From assembly GCA_002077065.1 (NCBI GenBank), contig NAJO01000015.1, forward strand, positions 806,001 through 870,000: a stretch of DNA of 64,000 nt, given 5' to 3'. Of this stretch, positions 21,901 to 32,988 are shown one piece after another; the stretch's first letter is position 1; the number at the start of each line of letters is the position of its first letter. The notes under the pieces were generated by a model. It did not search any database. It was given only the letters and a program-made list of their open reading frames with translations, and had not been told where the DNA came from. The translations under genes were made by a program, and so were the position numbers. The stretch is from Cryoendolithus antarcticus (lineage: Eukaryota; Ascomycota; Dothideomycetes; Cladosporiales; Cladosporiaceae).

Positions 21901-22974
21901 GCTGTCAGAACCAGATGATTCTGGAGCTGTGGATGCGGATGACTGCGAGTGTTGCCCACGTTTGATGAACTTCGTCCGACTAGATGCGCTGTTGTCGGAG
22001 CCAGATCGTGTAGGCGGGCTCGCCATATCTGCTCGGCTCGGCTTCTGTACCGAGGATCTGCCCTTGCGATACGTTGGCCTCATGCGCGATTTGTACGTCC
22101 GTTGTGTGTGCTGTGGATCAGCCAGTCCATGACTGGGTTCGTCGGCCGTGTGATGTGCAGTCCGGTGCAGCCAGTCATTGGACTTTGACTTGCCCTCGAT
22201 GAATGCGCTTAGAGCAGTGGTCATGTCACCACTCCGCTGATTCTCCGTATTGGCTCGGACCATGCTCAGATGAGTCATCACTGTGGTGGCCATGTCACAA
22301 AGGAATTGAGTGTCCGCCGGACTTAGACCGTCTCGAGGCTTATCGTCCAGCACACACAATGCTCCGATGTTGATGCCATGCTTCGTTGTCACCGGAACAC
22401 CAGCGTAAAAGCGCGCGCGTGGCCCACCGCTCACGTAAGGGCGACTAGAGAACCTGTTGTCGTCTCGGAGGTCATCGATGACATGAGCAATCGAACAAGT
22501 ATCTGAGTCCTCTTCATTCGAGCCGTGATTCGTTGGCAGGTCGGCAGTGACTTCGCAAACAGAGAACCCTCGGGGAATTTTCGATGCTCCAAGCCAGAGA
22601 GAATCATCGATCTCATGTTCCCTGTCGTCTAGCAATGACAGCGTGCGCGTAGCTTCCGCGAGAATATATGCATGTTCGGAGTCGAAAAAGAAAAGCATGC
22701 TTCGCCTGGCCTGCAGACGAAGGGCAGTAAGCTGTACGAAAGCTGTCAAAGCCTTGTCGCTTGAGCTGCGCGGCCGATGCGCAGCTACGCTCGCAGGGTC
22801 ATTTAGGTCACACAGCGGAGGCGATGTGTCTGCCAAAGCTAAGAAGGACTCGTAGTAGCTGTAAAATTCGCGCTCGCGGCGCGACTCGTATGCTTTCCGC
22901 TGTAGCTTATCCGCATGGGGTGGTATGTTCACACTTCGAATCTCGCCGTCCAGGGGGCGAGATAGTGAGCGCAT
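18982..22974 (-). CDS. Hybrid histidine kinase with GAF domain and receiver
   Basis: Two exons: 22974-19453 and 19401-18982, intron 51 bp (GTATGT ... CAGTAG), product 1313 aa. Order of domains: a GAF domain (about 75-240, IGALCVLDDKPRDGL), a disordered Ser-rich stretch, a region of unclear fold (about 380-600), HisKA with the H box ISSISHELRSPLHG (phospho-acceptor His657), HATPase_c with N box CMNLVSNSLKYTPRG and G boxes VEDTGIGMSE and GTGLGLNLV, then a receiver with LLLVDDNHVNLRLL and phospho-acceptor Asp1231 in MDLNMPVLDG, and the conserved Lys in FLTKPV. The intron interrupts the receiver right after VDDN. It has no membrane segment, so it is a cytosolic sensor feeding the fungal Ypd1 phosphorelay. 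The input signal and its class among fungal hybrid kinases are not certain. Confidence 0.93.
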
Positions 22975-23578
22975 GATTACTGGAGGTACAAATAAGGCAC
23001 CTGAGCTCAGCGATGCCTCGAAAGTGCTATGCCAAAAACGAGTTTGCGTCCATCAGCCACGTCCCGTCAGTATCGCCTGTCGCCGTCCCAGTTAGCCGTA
23101 GACTCCAGAGTAGTTGACGCCGTTACAGACAACGCAGGCGTGGTGTGGCGATGCCGTTCATACAGGATCTTCCAAGTGCTGGCTGACAAGGATGCACGTC
23201 ATGAACGCGTCTAGGTAGTGCTTGTGGCTTCGGCGACCATGGAAAACGGTATGGCGACGGTGACCTCTCTCAATACTAGAGGTAGTGGTCTGCAACATCA
23301 CAGCTGCATGGATCTTCGCAGAGAACATCTCATTTCACTACCCTGGGATCCACTGCTTTGATGTGCATCGCGTGGAGAGGCCTAGATCTCATTCACTTTG
23401 AAGTGTGGAGCAGACTCCAGATCGAGACCTCACTCGGCCCTTCGCCGAATCATCGGAAGCCAGTGAGTCAGCAAGGCATCAATCAGCGCGTTGAGGCATC
23501 GAAATATCAGGAGAAAATGGTGTCGTTTTCGAATACCATATTGAAGAGGTACGGTCAATGCTGGTATTGACCCAACTT
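22975..23578. other. Intergenic region upstream of the histidine kinase
   Basis: About 600 bp holding the promoter of the kinase and the 3' side of the next gene. I see no supported gene or RNA. Confidence 0.4.
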
Positions 23579-24641
23579 TTACTTCGCAACCCCCCACCCC
23601 TCCTCTCCCAACCACCCAAACACTTCGTCAACACTCTTCTCCCAGTTCCCCGCCAGCCCGCCAGGTCCCTCAGGTCCCGGGTCATTCCTCCACCCTACTG
23701 TCCTCGTCCTGCCCTTCAACACCTCCATCACAGTCCCTCCCTTCACGTCGTCCCCCTCCCCTTCAACACATCTGAGCATCGCCTCTGCCACTTCCTCCGG
23801 CTCCACCCAAACGTCATTAGCCTCATCGATCATCAGCATCTTCTCCGGATGCTCGGTCCAGAGTGGCGTCTTGATCACACCTGGTGCGACACCATTCACG
23901 CGAATGCCGAGACGTGCCTCGAGAGGTGCGAGCGAGCGAATGAAGCCGGAAAGGGCATGTTTGGAGGCGATATACATTGGCGTGCTGGTAGATGGGGCCT
24001 GGCCTGCGATCGAGGAGATGTGGACGATACGCTTTGGATTCGACAGACTGACTTTGCCAACTTTCGAGTCTGCTGCCGGGTTCAGCCAGCGCGACATGGC
24101 GAGCTGGGTGGTGCGAATTGGATGATTTATGTTGATGTCGAAGAGAGCGTAGTGACTGGTGGGGTCATTGTCAGCTCTTGCTCTGGCACGTACCTTCGAC
24201 GACGACGCTTACCCAACGCCATTATGACCATGTGGATCGTCCTTTGACTTTGCTGTTCCGGGCGGATGATAGAAGTTGGTCCAGTGTGGTTCGAAGATGC
24301 CTGCGCCGGGGCACACTATATCAGCCCCTCCGAATTCCTTCTCGGCGACATCGAACATTTTGGCAAGCTGATCCCAGTTGACAACATCGGTTTTGACAAA
24401 GACAGCACGAGGCTGCTTCGTATACTGATCGAGGAGCTTCTGCGCTTCGGGTCGGAGCCCAAGATCTGCGATGACCACATTGCAATTCCGTTCAAGTAGG
24501 AGCTTTGCGAAGCAGTAGTTGATACCTTGTCGAGTTAAGTCAGCTTATCTTGGCTTCAAGAAGCGAATTGTGCTTACCAGAGCCAGCTCCAGTCACTATG
24601 GCAGTCTTGCCATCAACGGAGAATGAGGTAGGCTGCGCCAT
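23579..24641 (-). CDS. Short-chain dehydrogenase/reductase (15-hydroxyprostaglandin dehydrogenase-like)
   Basis: Three exons: 24641-24578, 24525-24213, 24155-23579 (introns 52 and 57 bp), product 317 aa. The cofactor motif TGAGSGI straddles the first intron (G|GT). The acidic residue after beta-2 (VVIADLGL) suggests NAD(H) rather than NADP(H). The second exon has the structural PGAGIF motif in place of NNAG. The third exon starts GHYALFDINI and contains the catalytic Ser in HISSIAGQ and the YIASK motif (Tyr/Lys). Fungal proteins of this pattern are usually annotated as NAD-dependent 15-hydroxyprostaglandin dehydrogenase-like; the real substrate is unknown. The C-terminal 60 residues are Gly/Trp-rich. 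Confidence 0.88.
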
Positions 24642-25603
24642 GATTCTTATGCTTTGCCAGATGAATCCCTGAATGATCTGAATTGAATGGAAGAGATGTG
24701 ATGGCGACAATGAAAAGCTTCTGAACCTACATATACTTCACGTATGAAAACGGCCACCTCGCTGGAGCATTATTACGGTCTCGATCAGTTCATTCGGCAT
24801 ACTTTCACCTCTACGCATACGAACCCCGCATGGTCACCGAAGGCGGAAATGCCTTTCCGGACTTGCCATCCTGCGGATCGATTGAACGTGCAGCAGTGCT
24901 CGAGCTTCGGCTCAGTTTCTTGACAGATGCGCGATTACCCCTTGGCTCGGGTTGCCTCTTGCAGGTAGGCGGTGCCGTGTGTTTGTTCAGACTGAGATCC
25001 TTTCTGAAAAGGGACAAACACGTGTTTGTTGACCGTTAGGAAGGACAATGTCCGATCTGTGGGCGCGAGTCTGCTCCAATGGCATCTTTGAGACACAGCG
25101 TATTTTCAATGGAGCGACTGGTTCGACAAATTCCTGCGTTGCGCCAGGTCAGGGCAACCTAGGAACAAGGTAGCTTCACTAGGTCGTCGGATGCGTGCGT
25201 ACCATTGTCGTGTGAGAAGCAGGAGTAGATGCTATAATTCTAGTGCTGTAATGGACAACAGACTCTGATAGTGAGAGCTCGCACAGCTTAGTTTGCTCGA
25301 GTCGGAGAAACGCGTCGTAATGGTGATCAGGCTCATCTCAAGTGAAAGTTCATCAGCAGTAGTCAGCCGCCACATGCCAATGAATGGAAAACGCGTGGGG
25401 ACGATCTCCCTACGTCACAGCTAATAAAAGTCGTTGAGCCTTAAGCAAAGAAACACGTGCGACAACGAAGACATCTTCACTGATCCTTTTATTCACTTAC
25501 CTTGCCACAAGCTCACATTGACTCCCAGCTTGATATTCCATTGTCAGACCTTTTGCCAACTGATAAACCCACTCCATCACCTTCACAAGAGCAAAAGTCT
25601 TAG
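24642..25603. other. Intergenic region between two divergent SDR genes
   Basis: About 960 bp with the promoters of the SDR genes on either side. I see no gene or repeat apart from the 5' UTR intron that follows at 25604. Confidence 0.4.
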
Positions 25604-25691
25604 GTATGTACGCGACTAAGGGGCCTTCATGGCATTGGACTCGAATAACATCCTGGGCTTCCTTGATATATTTTATACACCTTGCTAACAG
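25604..25691 (+). other. Probable 5' UTR intron of the mitochondrial-leader SDR gene
   Basis: GTATGT at 25604, a CTAAC branch site and the acceptor CTAACAG ending at 25691, directly before the first ATG of the following gene. The three signals at correct spacing (88 bp in all) make an untranslated intron likely. Confidence 0.55.
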
Positions 25692-26947
25692 ATGATCTCC
25701 TCTTCAGTCGCCACAATGTTCCGATCCGCGCTGCTCCGCCAAGTGTCGAGAGCTTCCACAACAGCAATCCGTCCACCAACCTTCTCTGCGGCACCGATCG
25801 CCCCTGCAATCCGCAGCTTCACCACTTCCCTCCGTACCCTCGAGAAAGAGGACCCCACACCACTCGAAGACGAGCATGACCGCTATAGTACAGCGGGCCA
25901 GCCAGGCGACACCGAGCATGAGGGACGGCATTCTCGAACGGACAAGACATACCGATTCGAGCAGCCAGAGGAGCATGAGCTACCACAGTCGAAGCCTGTG
26001 CAAGGACGAGGCGGCATGCATTTTAAGAGGACGCTTGCCAGCTTCACCCTACAGGACCGCGTGGGTGTGGTGACGGGCGGCGCACGGGGCTTGGGTCTGG
26101 TGATGAGTCAGGCGCTGATCGTCAGCGGGTCAGACGTGGCGATCGTGGATTTGAACAGTAAGAATACTCGAACGAATGGAGAATGAGAGGAACTTCGGAC
26201 TGACCATACGTCACAGAGGAGGAAGCCCAGCGACAAGCAGAGGAGCTGATGCGACACTTCCGCGACGAGAACCCAGGCGGCGATAAGTGCCCACTGGTCA
26301 CCGCACACTATGCCGACGTCTCGAAGCCAGACAGCGTAAATGCCGCGCTCGCTGAGATTATCGAGCAGCACGGCAAGATCGACAACCTCGTAACCTCCGC
26401 CGGCTTCTGCGAGAACTTCGATGCGATCTCCTACCCGCACGACCGTATGCAGAAGCTTTGGGGAGTAAACGTGGACGGCACATACCTGTTCGCAATCGGC
26501 GTGGCCAAGCACCTGATGGAGCGCAAGGCACCGGGAAGTATCGTCATGATCGGATCGATGAGCGGAAGCATTGTGAACGTGCCGCAGCCTCAGGCGCCCT
26601 ACAATGCCAGTAAAGCAGCGGTGCGACATTTGGCGAGCTCGCTGGCTGTCGAGTGGGCGCATGCTGGGATTCGCGTGAACTGCATATCTCCCGGTTACAT
26701 GCTGACAGCTTTGTAAGTACTCTCAAGTGTCTGAGGCCTTGTCAGAGCTAACCATCGTCGTCACAGAACCAAGAAGATCCTCGACGAGAACCCAGAATTG
26801 GCGCAGAAGTGGACCTCGCTCATTCCTCAGGGCAAGATGGGCCGGCCGGAGGATCTCATGGGTGCAGTCACCTTCTTACTCAGCGACGCCGCTGGGTACG
26901 TGACCGGAACGGATCTCAGGGTTGACGGTGGCTACACCATCACGTAG
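25692..26947 (+). CDS. Short-chain dehydrogenase, D-arabinitol dehydrogenase-like, with mitochondrial-type leader
   Basis: Three exons: 25692-26157, 26217-26712, 26767-26947, product 380 aa. A second in-frame ATG at 25716 has a better start context (A at -3) and would give 372 aa starting [14 protein letters not shown]. Either way the N-terminus is rich in Arg/Ser/Thr and lacks acidic residues until RTLEKED, typical of a mitochondrial presequence. After a charged linker come the SDR motifs: TGGARGLG (cofactor), [23 protein letters not shown] (Ser), YNASK (Tyr/Lys) and the C-terminal [14 protein letters not shown]. The core is closest in style to polyol dehydrogenases such as D-arabinitol 2-dehydrogenase and sorbose reductase; the substrate is inferred only. 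Confident on family, less on substrate and start. Confidence 0.88.
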
Positions 26948-28494
26948 GCGAGAACGTTTGGTAGTGAAAAGCGTGATACACGGTGGCATATGCGGACGTG
27001 GAATGAGTGTGGAGTTGAACAAAGCGAAAGTCGAGATATGGAGAAGCCTGTCTACACCGACGAAGGGAAAGTGCTTCCCTTCTGTGAGCAAGCAGGAGCA
27101 AACGGATCGCGTTCATGCGGTCGAACGGCAGGAACAACCACCATAGATGGGACGCGGCATTTACGGCGTTGGCTGTAATAATCCTACATCATGTCGCTTC
27201 CATTGCGATACAAATCGCGCAGCTCGTCGTTTCATCGGCGTTGCTCTAACCTGTGAAGTGACCCTCAGCTCTAGCATGGGCTTCCTCGAACTCAGGGATG
27301 CCAGCTCAAACCAGGGCTTTCAGTCAAACATCACTAGAACATATCTACATCTCCGTCTATGCCAGTACCTAACAATCAGAGTTCATCCAGAACACTTCTT
27401 CCACAACCCCGGCCCTAGACTTCGCCGACAATCGGCTCATCGGGTACGTACCCACCTTTCACCAGCCACAAGTGCCCACCTGCGCTCTGACATAACACAC
27501 GCATTTTCCCATTGGCCTGCATTCCCTTATCTCGACCCGGGCGCCGCGCTGCATACACCGCCTTTGCCTGCTGCAGGTCACTGGTGGGCTGGTGGGGTCG
27601 GGTCTGAGGCGTGGGAGTTATTTTGGATTTTCTGGGGATAACGTGTGGATGGGATGGATGAGCGATTGGGTAATGGGGGGCGAGTTTGAGGCATTTGATG
27701 GGAGGTGGTACGACGACTGTAAGACATGTAGCTTGGCGACGTGGAAAGGTCGGAAGGTGAGACAAGGGTGATGTACAAGCGCAGCAGCGGTCCACTATCG
27801 AGCTCGTGCAGAAGCAAAAGTGGCATTTGAGATGCAGATGCTGCGGTACCTGACAGCTTTGCCCAGATAGGCACCCATGCACGCGATGGCGGGTGAACGA
27901 CTGCAGGAGGCTCTTATCATTGTTTAGTGAGGGGGAGCATGCTGTATCGCAGTAGAGTGACGAATGGGCGCCGCGGTAGTGCATGATCGTCGGTTAAGCG
28001 TTCGTTGTCGAGGGTCGAGTGAGGGTGTCGAACAAGAGACCTGAACAAAGCCGGGAGACAGTGCAGACTGTTCGCTCAACGAAGGCCCTTTCGTGCGACT
28101 GAGTTGCCTTCAGCGTAACGCCCTTCACTTGATGATCACGAGCAAGATCGCGCGAGTATGTGAGCCCCTCATTATTCGATTAGGTAGCACATCTCAGCGC
28201 ATGCACAATCGTGACACACGGCGCCCGAGAGTGAAAGACTGTTGTGAGCTCACCAGCCACATCAGGGTCGAGCTTGCCCCGAATTCTGCCGCTTCTCAAA
28301 TCCGCCGCCGAACAAGCACCAAATACATTACACGCGACCAGCCCACTCTTCTCTTCAACTCTACTCCACCAACCCATACCATTCACAACCTCACCTCCAA
28401 AGTCACCTCATTCAATCGGCTGACCTTTCGCCGCCATAATCCTCGACATCACCTCGAACTCAGAGCTTGAACTTTACCAGCGAAATCAGTAAAG
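26948..28494. other. Long intergenic region upstream of glutamine synthetase
   Basis: About 1.5 kb without a convincing gene. The largest frame with an ATG (27984-27415, minus, 189 codons) is Cys/His/Pro/Ser-rich, with no domain and antisense open frames, so I do not call it. The stretch carries the 3' end of the SDR gene and the promoter of glutamine synthetase. Confidence 0.4.
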
Positions 28495-30137
28495 ATGGTG
28501 AGAGCAAACAGATCGCAGCATCGCGGAGGAGCTTGTGACTGACGGCGATGGCCAGGCGGAAAACCCATACCTCTCGAACACTGCCAACGTAAGTTCTCGC
28601 AAAGAGTGAGGCCGCCAGACTATGTGCTGACTGAACCTTCAGCTCCAAAAATACCTCCAGTTGCCTCAAAAAGGGCAAGTCATCGCTGAGTATGTCTGGA
28701 TTGATGCCAATGGCGGCACTCGCTCAAAGTGCAAGGTAAGCGCTACTCCTCTGTTTTCCTTCAGCTTTCCAGGATTCTGTTGCAGCTTTATCGCTCAACG
28801 ACTTGTCACGATGCGGCGAGAGCAGTGCCGAGCTGTGGCTTGGAGAAATGCCGCGTCAACGCATCGGGCGAAGTCGCTGCGGCGTTGAGACTTCACCACC
28901 GCACTCGGTGGCATGACCGATTGCCAAGCAGCGCATGCGTGCATTGAGGCAGTCGCGATCGCACGATGATGAGCGCAATAGCTGATTCAAGACTTTGCAG
29001 ACTCTGAAGAAGGTGCCTGAATCAGTCAAGGATCTCTCGGAATGGAACTTTGACGGCTCCTCAACCGGCCAGGCGCCAGGCGACAACTCTGATGTCTACC
29101 TTCGCCCGGTGGCGATGTACCCCGATCCCTTCCGCCTCGGCGACAACATCCTCGTCATGTGCGAGACATGGATGTCCGACGGCAAGCCAAACGCCTACAA
29201 CTACCGCCACGATGCGGCGTCGCTGATGGAAAAGTACGCCAAGCACGAGTTCTGGTTCGGTCTTGAGCAGGAGTACACGCTCCTCGACACCCAGGGCTGG
29301 CCATACGGCTGGCCCAAGAACGGCTTCCCAGCTCCCCAGGGTCCGTACTACTGCGGCAACGGTACAGGCAAGGTCTTCTGCAGAGATCTGGTTGAGGCTC
29401 ACTACAAGGCTTGCTTGTACGCTGGTATCGAGATCTCCGGCACAAACGCCGAGGTCATGCCCGCTCAGTGGGAGTACCAGGTTGGCCCGTGCACAGGCAT
29501 TGATCGTGAGTCGCTCTGAGGATCCGATACAACAGTTCCATCCCATAATACTGACAATGGCACAGTCGGCGACCAGCTCTGGATGTCCCGCTTCCTCCTC
29601 CACCGCATCGGCGAAGAATTCGGCGTCAAAGTCACCTTCCACCCCAAGCCCATCCCCGGAGACTGGAACGGCGCCGGCCTGCACAGCAACGTCTCCACCG
29701 CGGCGATGCGCGCTGACGGCGGCATGAAGGCTATCGAGGAGGCCATGGAATCGCTTAGCAAGCGCCACAAGGAGCACATGAAGGTCTACGGCGAGGGTAA
29801 CGAGGCACGCATGACTGGTGCGCATGAGACGGCTAGCTACGACAAGTTCACCTGGGGCATCGCGAACCGCGGCGCGTCTGTGCGTGTCAATGCGCAGTGC
29901 GCTGAGGAGGGCAAGGGATACTTCGAGGATCGCCGCCCGGCTTCAAACGCCGACCCGTACCAGATCACTGGTATGATCGTGGAGACTGTGAGTAGACCCG
30001 ACCATGATCTCCGGGAGACCAACGACTGACTTATTTCCCAGCTCTGCGGCAAGATCGAGGGCCACGACATGTTTGCGAAGACGCAAGAGGCGGGTGCTGT
30101 CGAGGACCACATGGTCGTGCCAGTTGCCAAGCCATAG
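28495..30137 (+). CDS. Glutamine synthetase
   Basis: Six exons: 28495-28497, 28556-28588, 28643-28735, 29001-29505, 29566-29987, 30042-30137, product 383 aa. The first coding exon is just the ATG; splicing to GCG GAA AAC gives [20 protein letters not shown], the normal eukaryotic GS start. Then GS motifs follow in order: [97 protein letters not shown] and [14 protein letters not shown]. The enzyme forms glutamine from glutamate, ammonia and ATP in the cytosol and is central to nitrogen regulation. The third coding intron is long for this window (265 bp). The ATG-only exon is the one uncertain point; no other ATG reaches this frame nearby. Confidence 0.95.
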
Positions 30138-30740
30138 AGTGGACGATGAAATGAGTTGATGTGTACATGGGTGACGACAGAAGTGGAAAGCATGAGATGT
30201 GCTGTGGCCAGATGGGCATGGCGAATACCGGTTGTGTACTATGCTTCTATACGGCGTACGTCGGCGAGTGTTACTTTGGTGCAAGGACTCTGTAGCGAGA
30301 CAACGGAGTTACCATTTCATCAAGCTACCTACGCGCCCTCGAGGTCTGCCATGTTGAGGGTGCTTTAGCTACTGAAGTACTGCCATAACAAGATGCTGTG
30401 CTGCTTCGCCTGTTGTAGCCGACCTCCACAGGCACGCAGCGATGTCTCGTTTTCATGTCCGCCCGACGCTGCACGCTGGCGCCAGTGCACGATTTCCTCA
30501 CAAGAAGCACATAAGCTTCCCAGACCTTTGGAACAGCGACAAAGCCATCGTTCATTCTGTTCCCGGCATGATTTCTGTATGCAACGCGCAGCATACTAGT
30601 GCTGTCATGCTCTGCACGCACCAGATGTCTCGGAAGATCGTGCATCTCGGAGTTTAAGGCCGTCTGTGTTACTGATTCAGAAGAATGGAACGCTGGCTGC
30701 ACAATAGTACTCTCCTTCCTGGCCTTGCTTAACGCCAGCG
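30138..30740. other. Intergenic region between convergent glutamine synthetase and GH43 genes
   Basis: About 600 bp holding the two 3' ends. No gene, RNA or repeat recognised. Confidence 0.4.
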
Positions 30741-31754
30741 CTAAGTCGCCGTCACCACGCCTCCACTCAGCTTCAATATCCCCGTGTAAGCGGCCCTTCC
30801 TAGCCCGTAATTCGCGTGCCACATCGCATGATCGCCATTCACAGCAATATCCAGCCCACCAGGTGCGACCATGCCATCACTACCAGTGGAGAACAAGAAG
30901 TTTGCTGCCCTGGTGTATGGACCCGTGATACTGTCTGACGTGGCGTAGCTGACCGAGTACTTTGACGTCAGGTAGCATTGCGGGGAGTAGAAGAGGATGT
31001 ACTTTCCGTTTAGGTAAGAGAGAGAGGGTGCCTCGACGTACGGCCCATCGCTCTCTTCGTTCGTGATGAGTTGGACTGGCGAGCCGAGCTTCGTGAAGCC
31101 ATCGGTGGACACCTGCTGCAGGAGCAGAGGCGTTCCTACGATCGGAGGCACGGTGTTTCCACACTCTCCTCCGTGGCCAATGGCGTTTCCATCCACTTTG
31201 TAGACGACATAGCGTTCGTTCGTTTTCGCGTCGAAGAAGCCAGCTGGATCGATGGCGCCACCTGCGCTCTGTGGGCAGATGAAAGGGCTTGAGCTAGAGT
31301 CCACGTAAGGACCTCCGACATTCTTGCTAGTAGCGTAGCTAACGCAGTGGAGGTTCGTTTGGGACTTGAGCGCAGCGCAGTAGTACATGATGTAAGTCCC
31401 GTCCGGCAGGACATTTACATCTGGCGCCCATACTCTAGGGGAAGAAGGATCTACCCATGAGGCGAGCGTGGGCATGGCATCTTGGCCCGAAGTAAAGTAC
31501 CAGTTCTTCCAGTCCGGGGTGGAGGCATACTGCACATGAGTCCAGTTGTTGTTGATGCGGGCGTTCGTGCTGAAGGCGTGCCAGCCTGTGGAGGTCCGTA
31601 TAAAGCCCGGGTCAGGAAAGTTTGCGCCGAGAAGGATGGGTACGCGATCGGCGCCACGGGGAAGGAGTGTGGGTGCTTCGAGAGCTGTTGGGAGGGGTGA
31701 TGCTAAGGTAAGGACTGTGAGAAGGAAACTATACAGCAAAGGAACAAAGAACAT
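30741..31754 (-). CDS. Secreted glycoside hydrolase family 43 (arabinanase/xylosidase-like)
   Basis: Single exon, 337 aa. A signal peptide (about 1-19, VPLLYSFLLTVLTLASP) precedes a five-bladed beta-propeller enzyme. GH43 residues are visible: the general base Asp48 in ANFPDPGFI, the pKa-modulating Asp in GAIDPAGFF and the general acid Glu in YVEAPSLSYLNG; also RVWAPDVNVLPDGTYIMYY. No extra binding module is present. Family members release arabinose or xylose from plant hemicellulose and pectin side chains. The sequence does not separate arabinanase, arabinofuranosidase and beta-xylosidase. It converges on glutamine synthetase. Confidence 0.9.
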   Translation of the reverse strand: MFFVPLLYSFLLTVLTLASPLPTALEAPTLLPRGADRVPILLGANFPDPGFIRTSTGWHAFSTNARINNNWTHVQYASTPDWKNWYFTSGQDAMPTLASWVDPSSPRVWAPDVNVLPDGTYIMYYCAALKSQTNLHCVSYATSKNVGGPYVDSSSSPFICPQSAGGAIDPAGFFDAKTNERYVVYKVDGNAIGHGGECGNTVPPIVGTPLLLQQVSTDGFTKLGSPVQLITNEESDGPYVEAPSLSYLNGKYILFYSPQCYLTSKYSVSYATSDSITGPYTRAANFLFSTGSDGMVAPGGLDIAVNGDHAMWHANYGLGRAAYTGILKLSGGVVTAT

Positions 31755-32595
31755 TGCGACATGCCATGCTGGAATGGCGTGCGAGGGGAGTTCATGGTCA
31801 AGGTAGAACGTGGTCAGTACTCGCGAGATCTTACTCTATTCTTGAAACTCCAAGAGTCGTTTGAGTGCTGCTTCATGCGGTATGCGGAGCAGTGTCATGG
31901 CCCGAATTGGGCGTTATAGATGAGATGCTCGTCTAGACTCGGCGAGAGATAGTGCGAATAAGATTCTCGGTCAGACACGAATTCTCGGTCAAGTCTCTTG
32001 ACGTTTTGACGTCGTGTAGTATGTGATAGTGCTCGGTCAATGCAGCGAAAAGCAAGCGATGCTTGTTAGCGACAGCATCGCACCACGGCGTCCGTCAGCG
32101 AAAACTTCGTCGACGTTAAGGCGATGGAATCATGCGAGTCAGCAGCGCGTGTCAACCCCAGTGTGTCCAGAGGCGAAGAATGTATCACATATGGCAAGAT
32201 TGATCTAGGAGGTAGAAACGTTTCGGGTAGAGGATAGTTGCAAAATGGGAGCCAGCGGAAGGGGTAGCACTAACAAGCGAGCGCCTTCCAAGGGTCTCGA
32301 CAATCGATATTCGGGACCCTTGGAAACGCTTGTCCGAGTAACTCATGTCGACTGTGAGCCGATGGAGTATAGTATATGTATGTGCAAAGGCGGAGAAGTC
32401 TGGGGTGGGAATGTTGAGCAAAGGCTATTTCGTCGCGCCGTTGCGCGCCGACTTCGTGCTACCGCGGAACTCCCAGCCATTGACAAAAATAGGTCACGCA
32501 TTCCGCGCGAGGATGCTCAACTCGCGATGGGACGACCTCCGCTCATACACTTTCGTGAGAGCGGTTATTACGACTAAATCACGAGCACGCCCAAA
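31755..32595. other. Intergenic region between divergent genes
   Basis: About 840 bp upstream of both the GH43 gene and the small gene at 32596. The eleven-base word ATTCTCGGTCA occurs twice within 35 bases near 31963-31990. Nothing else recognised. Confidence 0.4.
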
Positions 32596-32988
32596 ATGAC
32601 CGCCTTCGGCTTCGCGACTGCTTCTACAGCATCAACACCCTCCCGGCAAGCCAGCCCGACCCCTTACGGCATTCTCTCCACCAGCTTCAAGGACCTGCTC
32701 TGGACTCGATCTAGCAGCAATGTGAGCACTCTGGCGAGCATAGCATCAACAATCAACTACGGACTCTGGGCTCCGATCCGTAGCTTCTCGGTCACAGTCC
32801 CCAACAGCAAGAAGCGCAGCCGATCCATTGGCCAAGATGATGCACCTACGAAGCGCGGGCGCAGAGAGAGCGCAGCCGCGATGATGGACGCAGAGGTCGG
32901 GTACTGCCAGATGCCGAGTCCGGCGCACAGCAACTCTGCGCCGCGCTCTCCGAAGTCAGGCTGGTGGACTGAGCCGTTCTACGATTGA
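32596..32988 (+). CDS. Small Ser-rich protein of unknown function
   Basis: Single-exon frame of 130 aa with a good start context (CAAAATGACC). I do not recognise it. The N-terminal 35 residues are Ser/Thr/Ala-rich. The middle has a mildly hydrophobic part (TLASIASTINYGLWAPIRSF), followed by a basic stretch (SKKRSRSIG ... TKRGRRESA) that resembles a nuclear localisation signal, and a Ser/Pro-rich tail ending SGWWTEPFYD. No signal peptide. The regular base composition and the aromatic C-terminal motif favour a real gene, but no homologue is known to me. Confidence 0.5.
   Translation: MTAFGFATASTASTPSRQASPTPYGILSTSFKDLLWTRSSSNVSTLASIASTINYGLWAPIRSFSVTVPNSKKRSRSIGQDDAPTKRGRRESAAAMMDAEVGYCQMPSPAHSNSAPRSPKSGWWTEPFYD

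Noticed and set aside
27415..27984. Minus-strand frame of 189 codons with ATG
   Set aside because: Cys/His/Pro/Ser composition with no ordered domain, overlapped by an open plus-strand frame; not distinguishable from chance.
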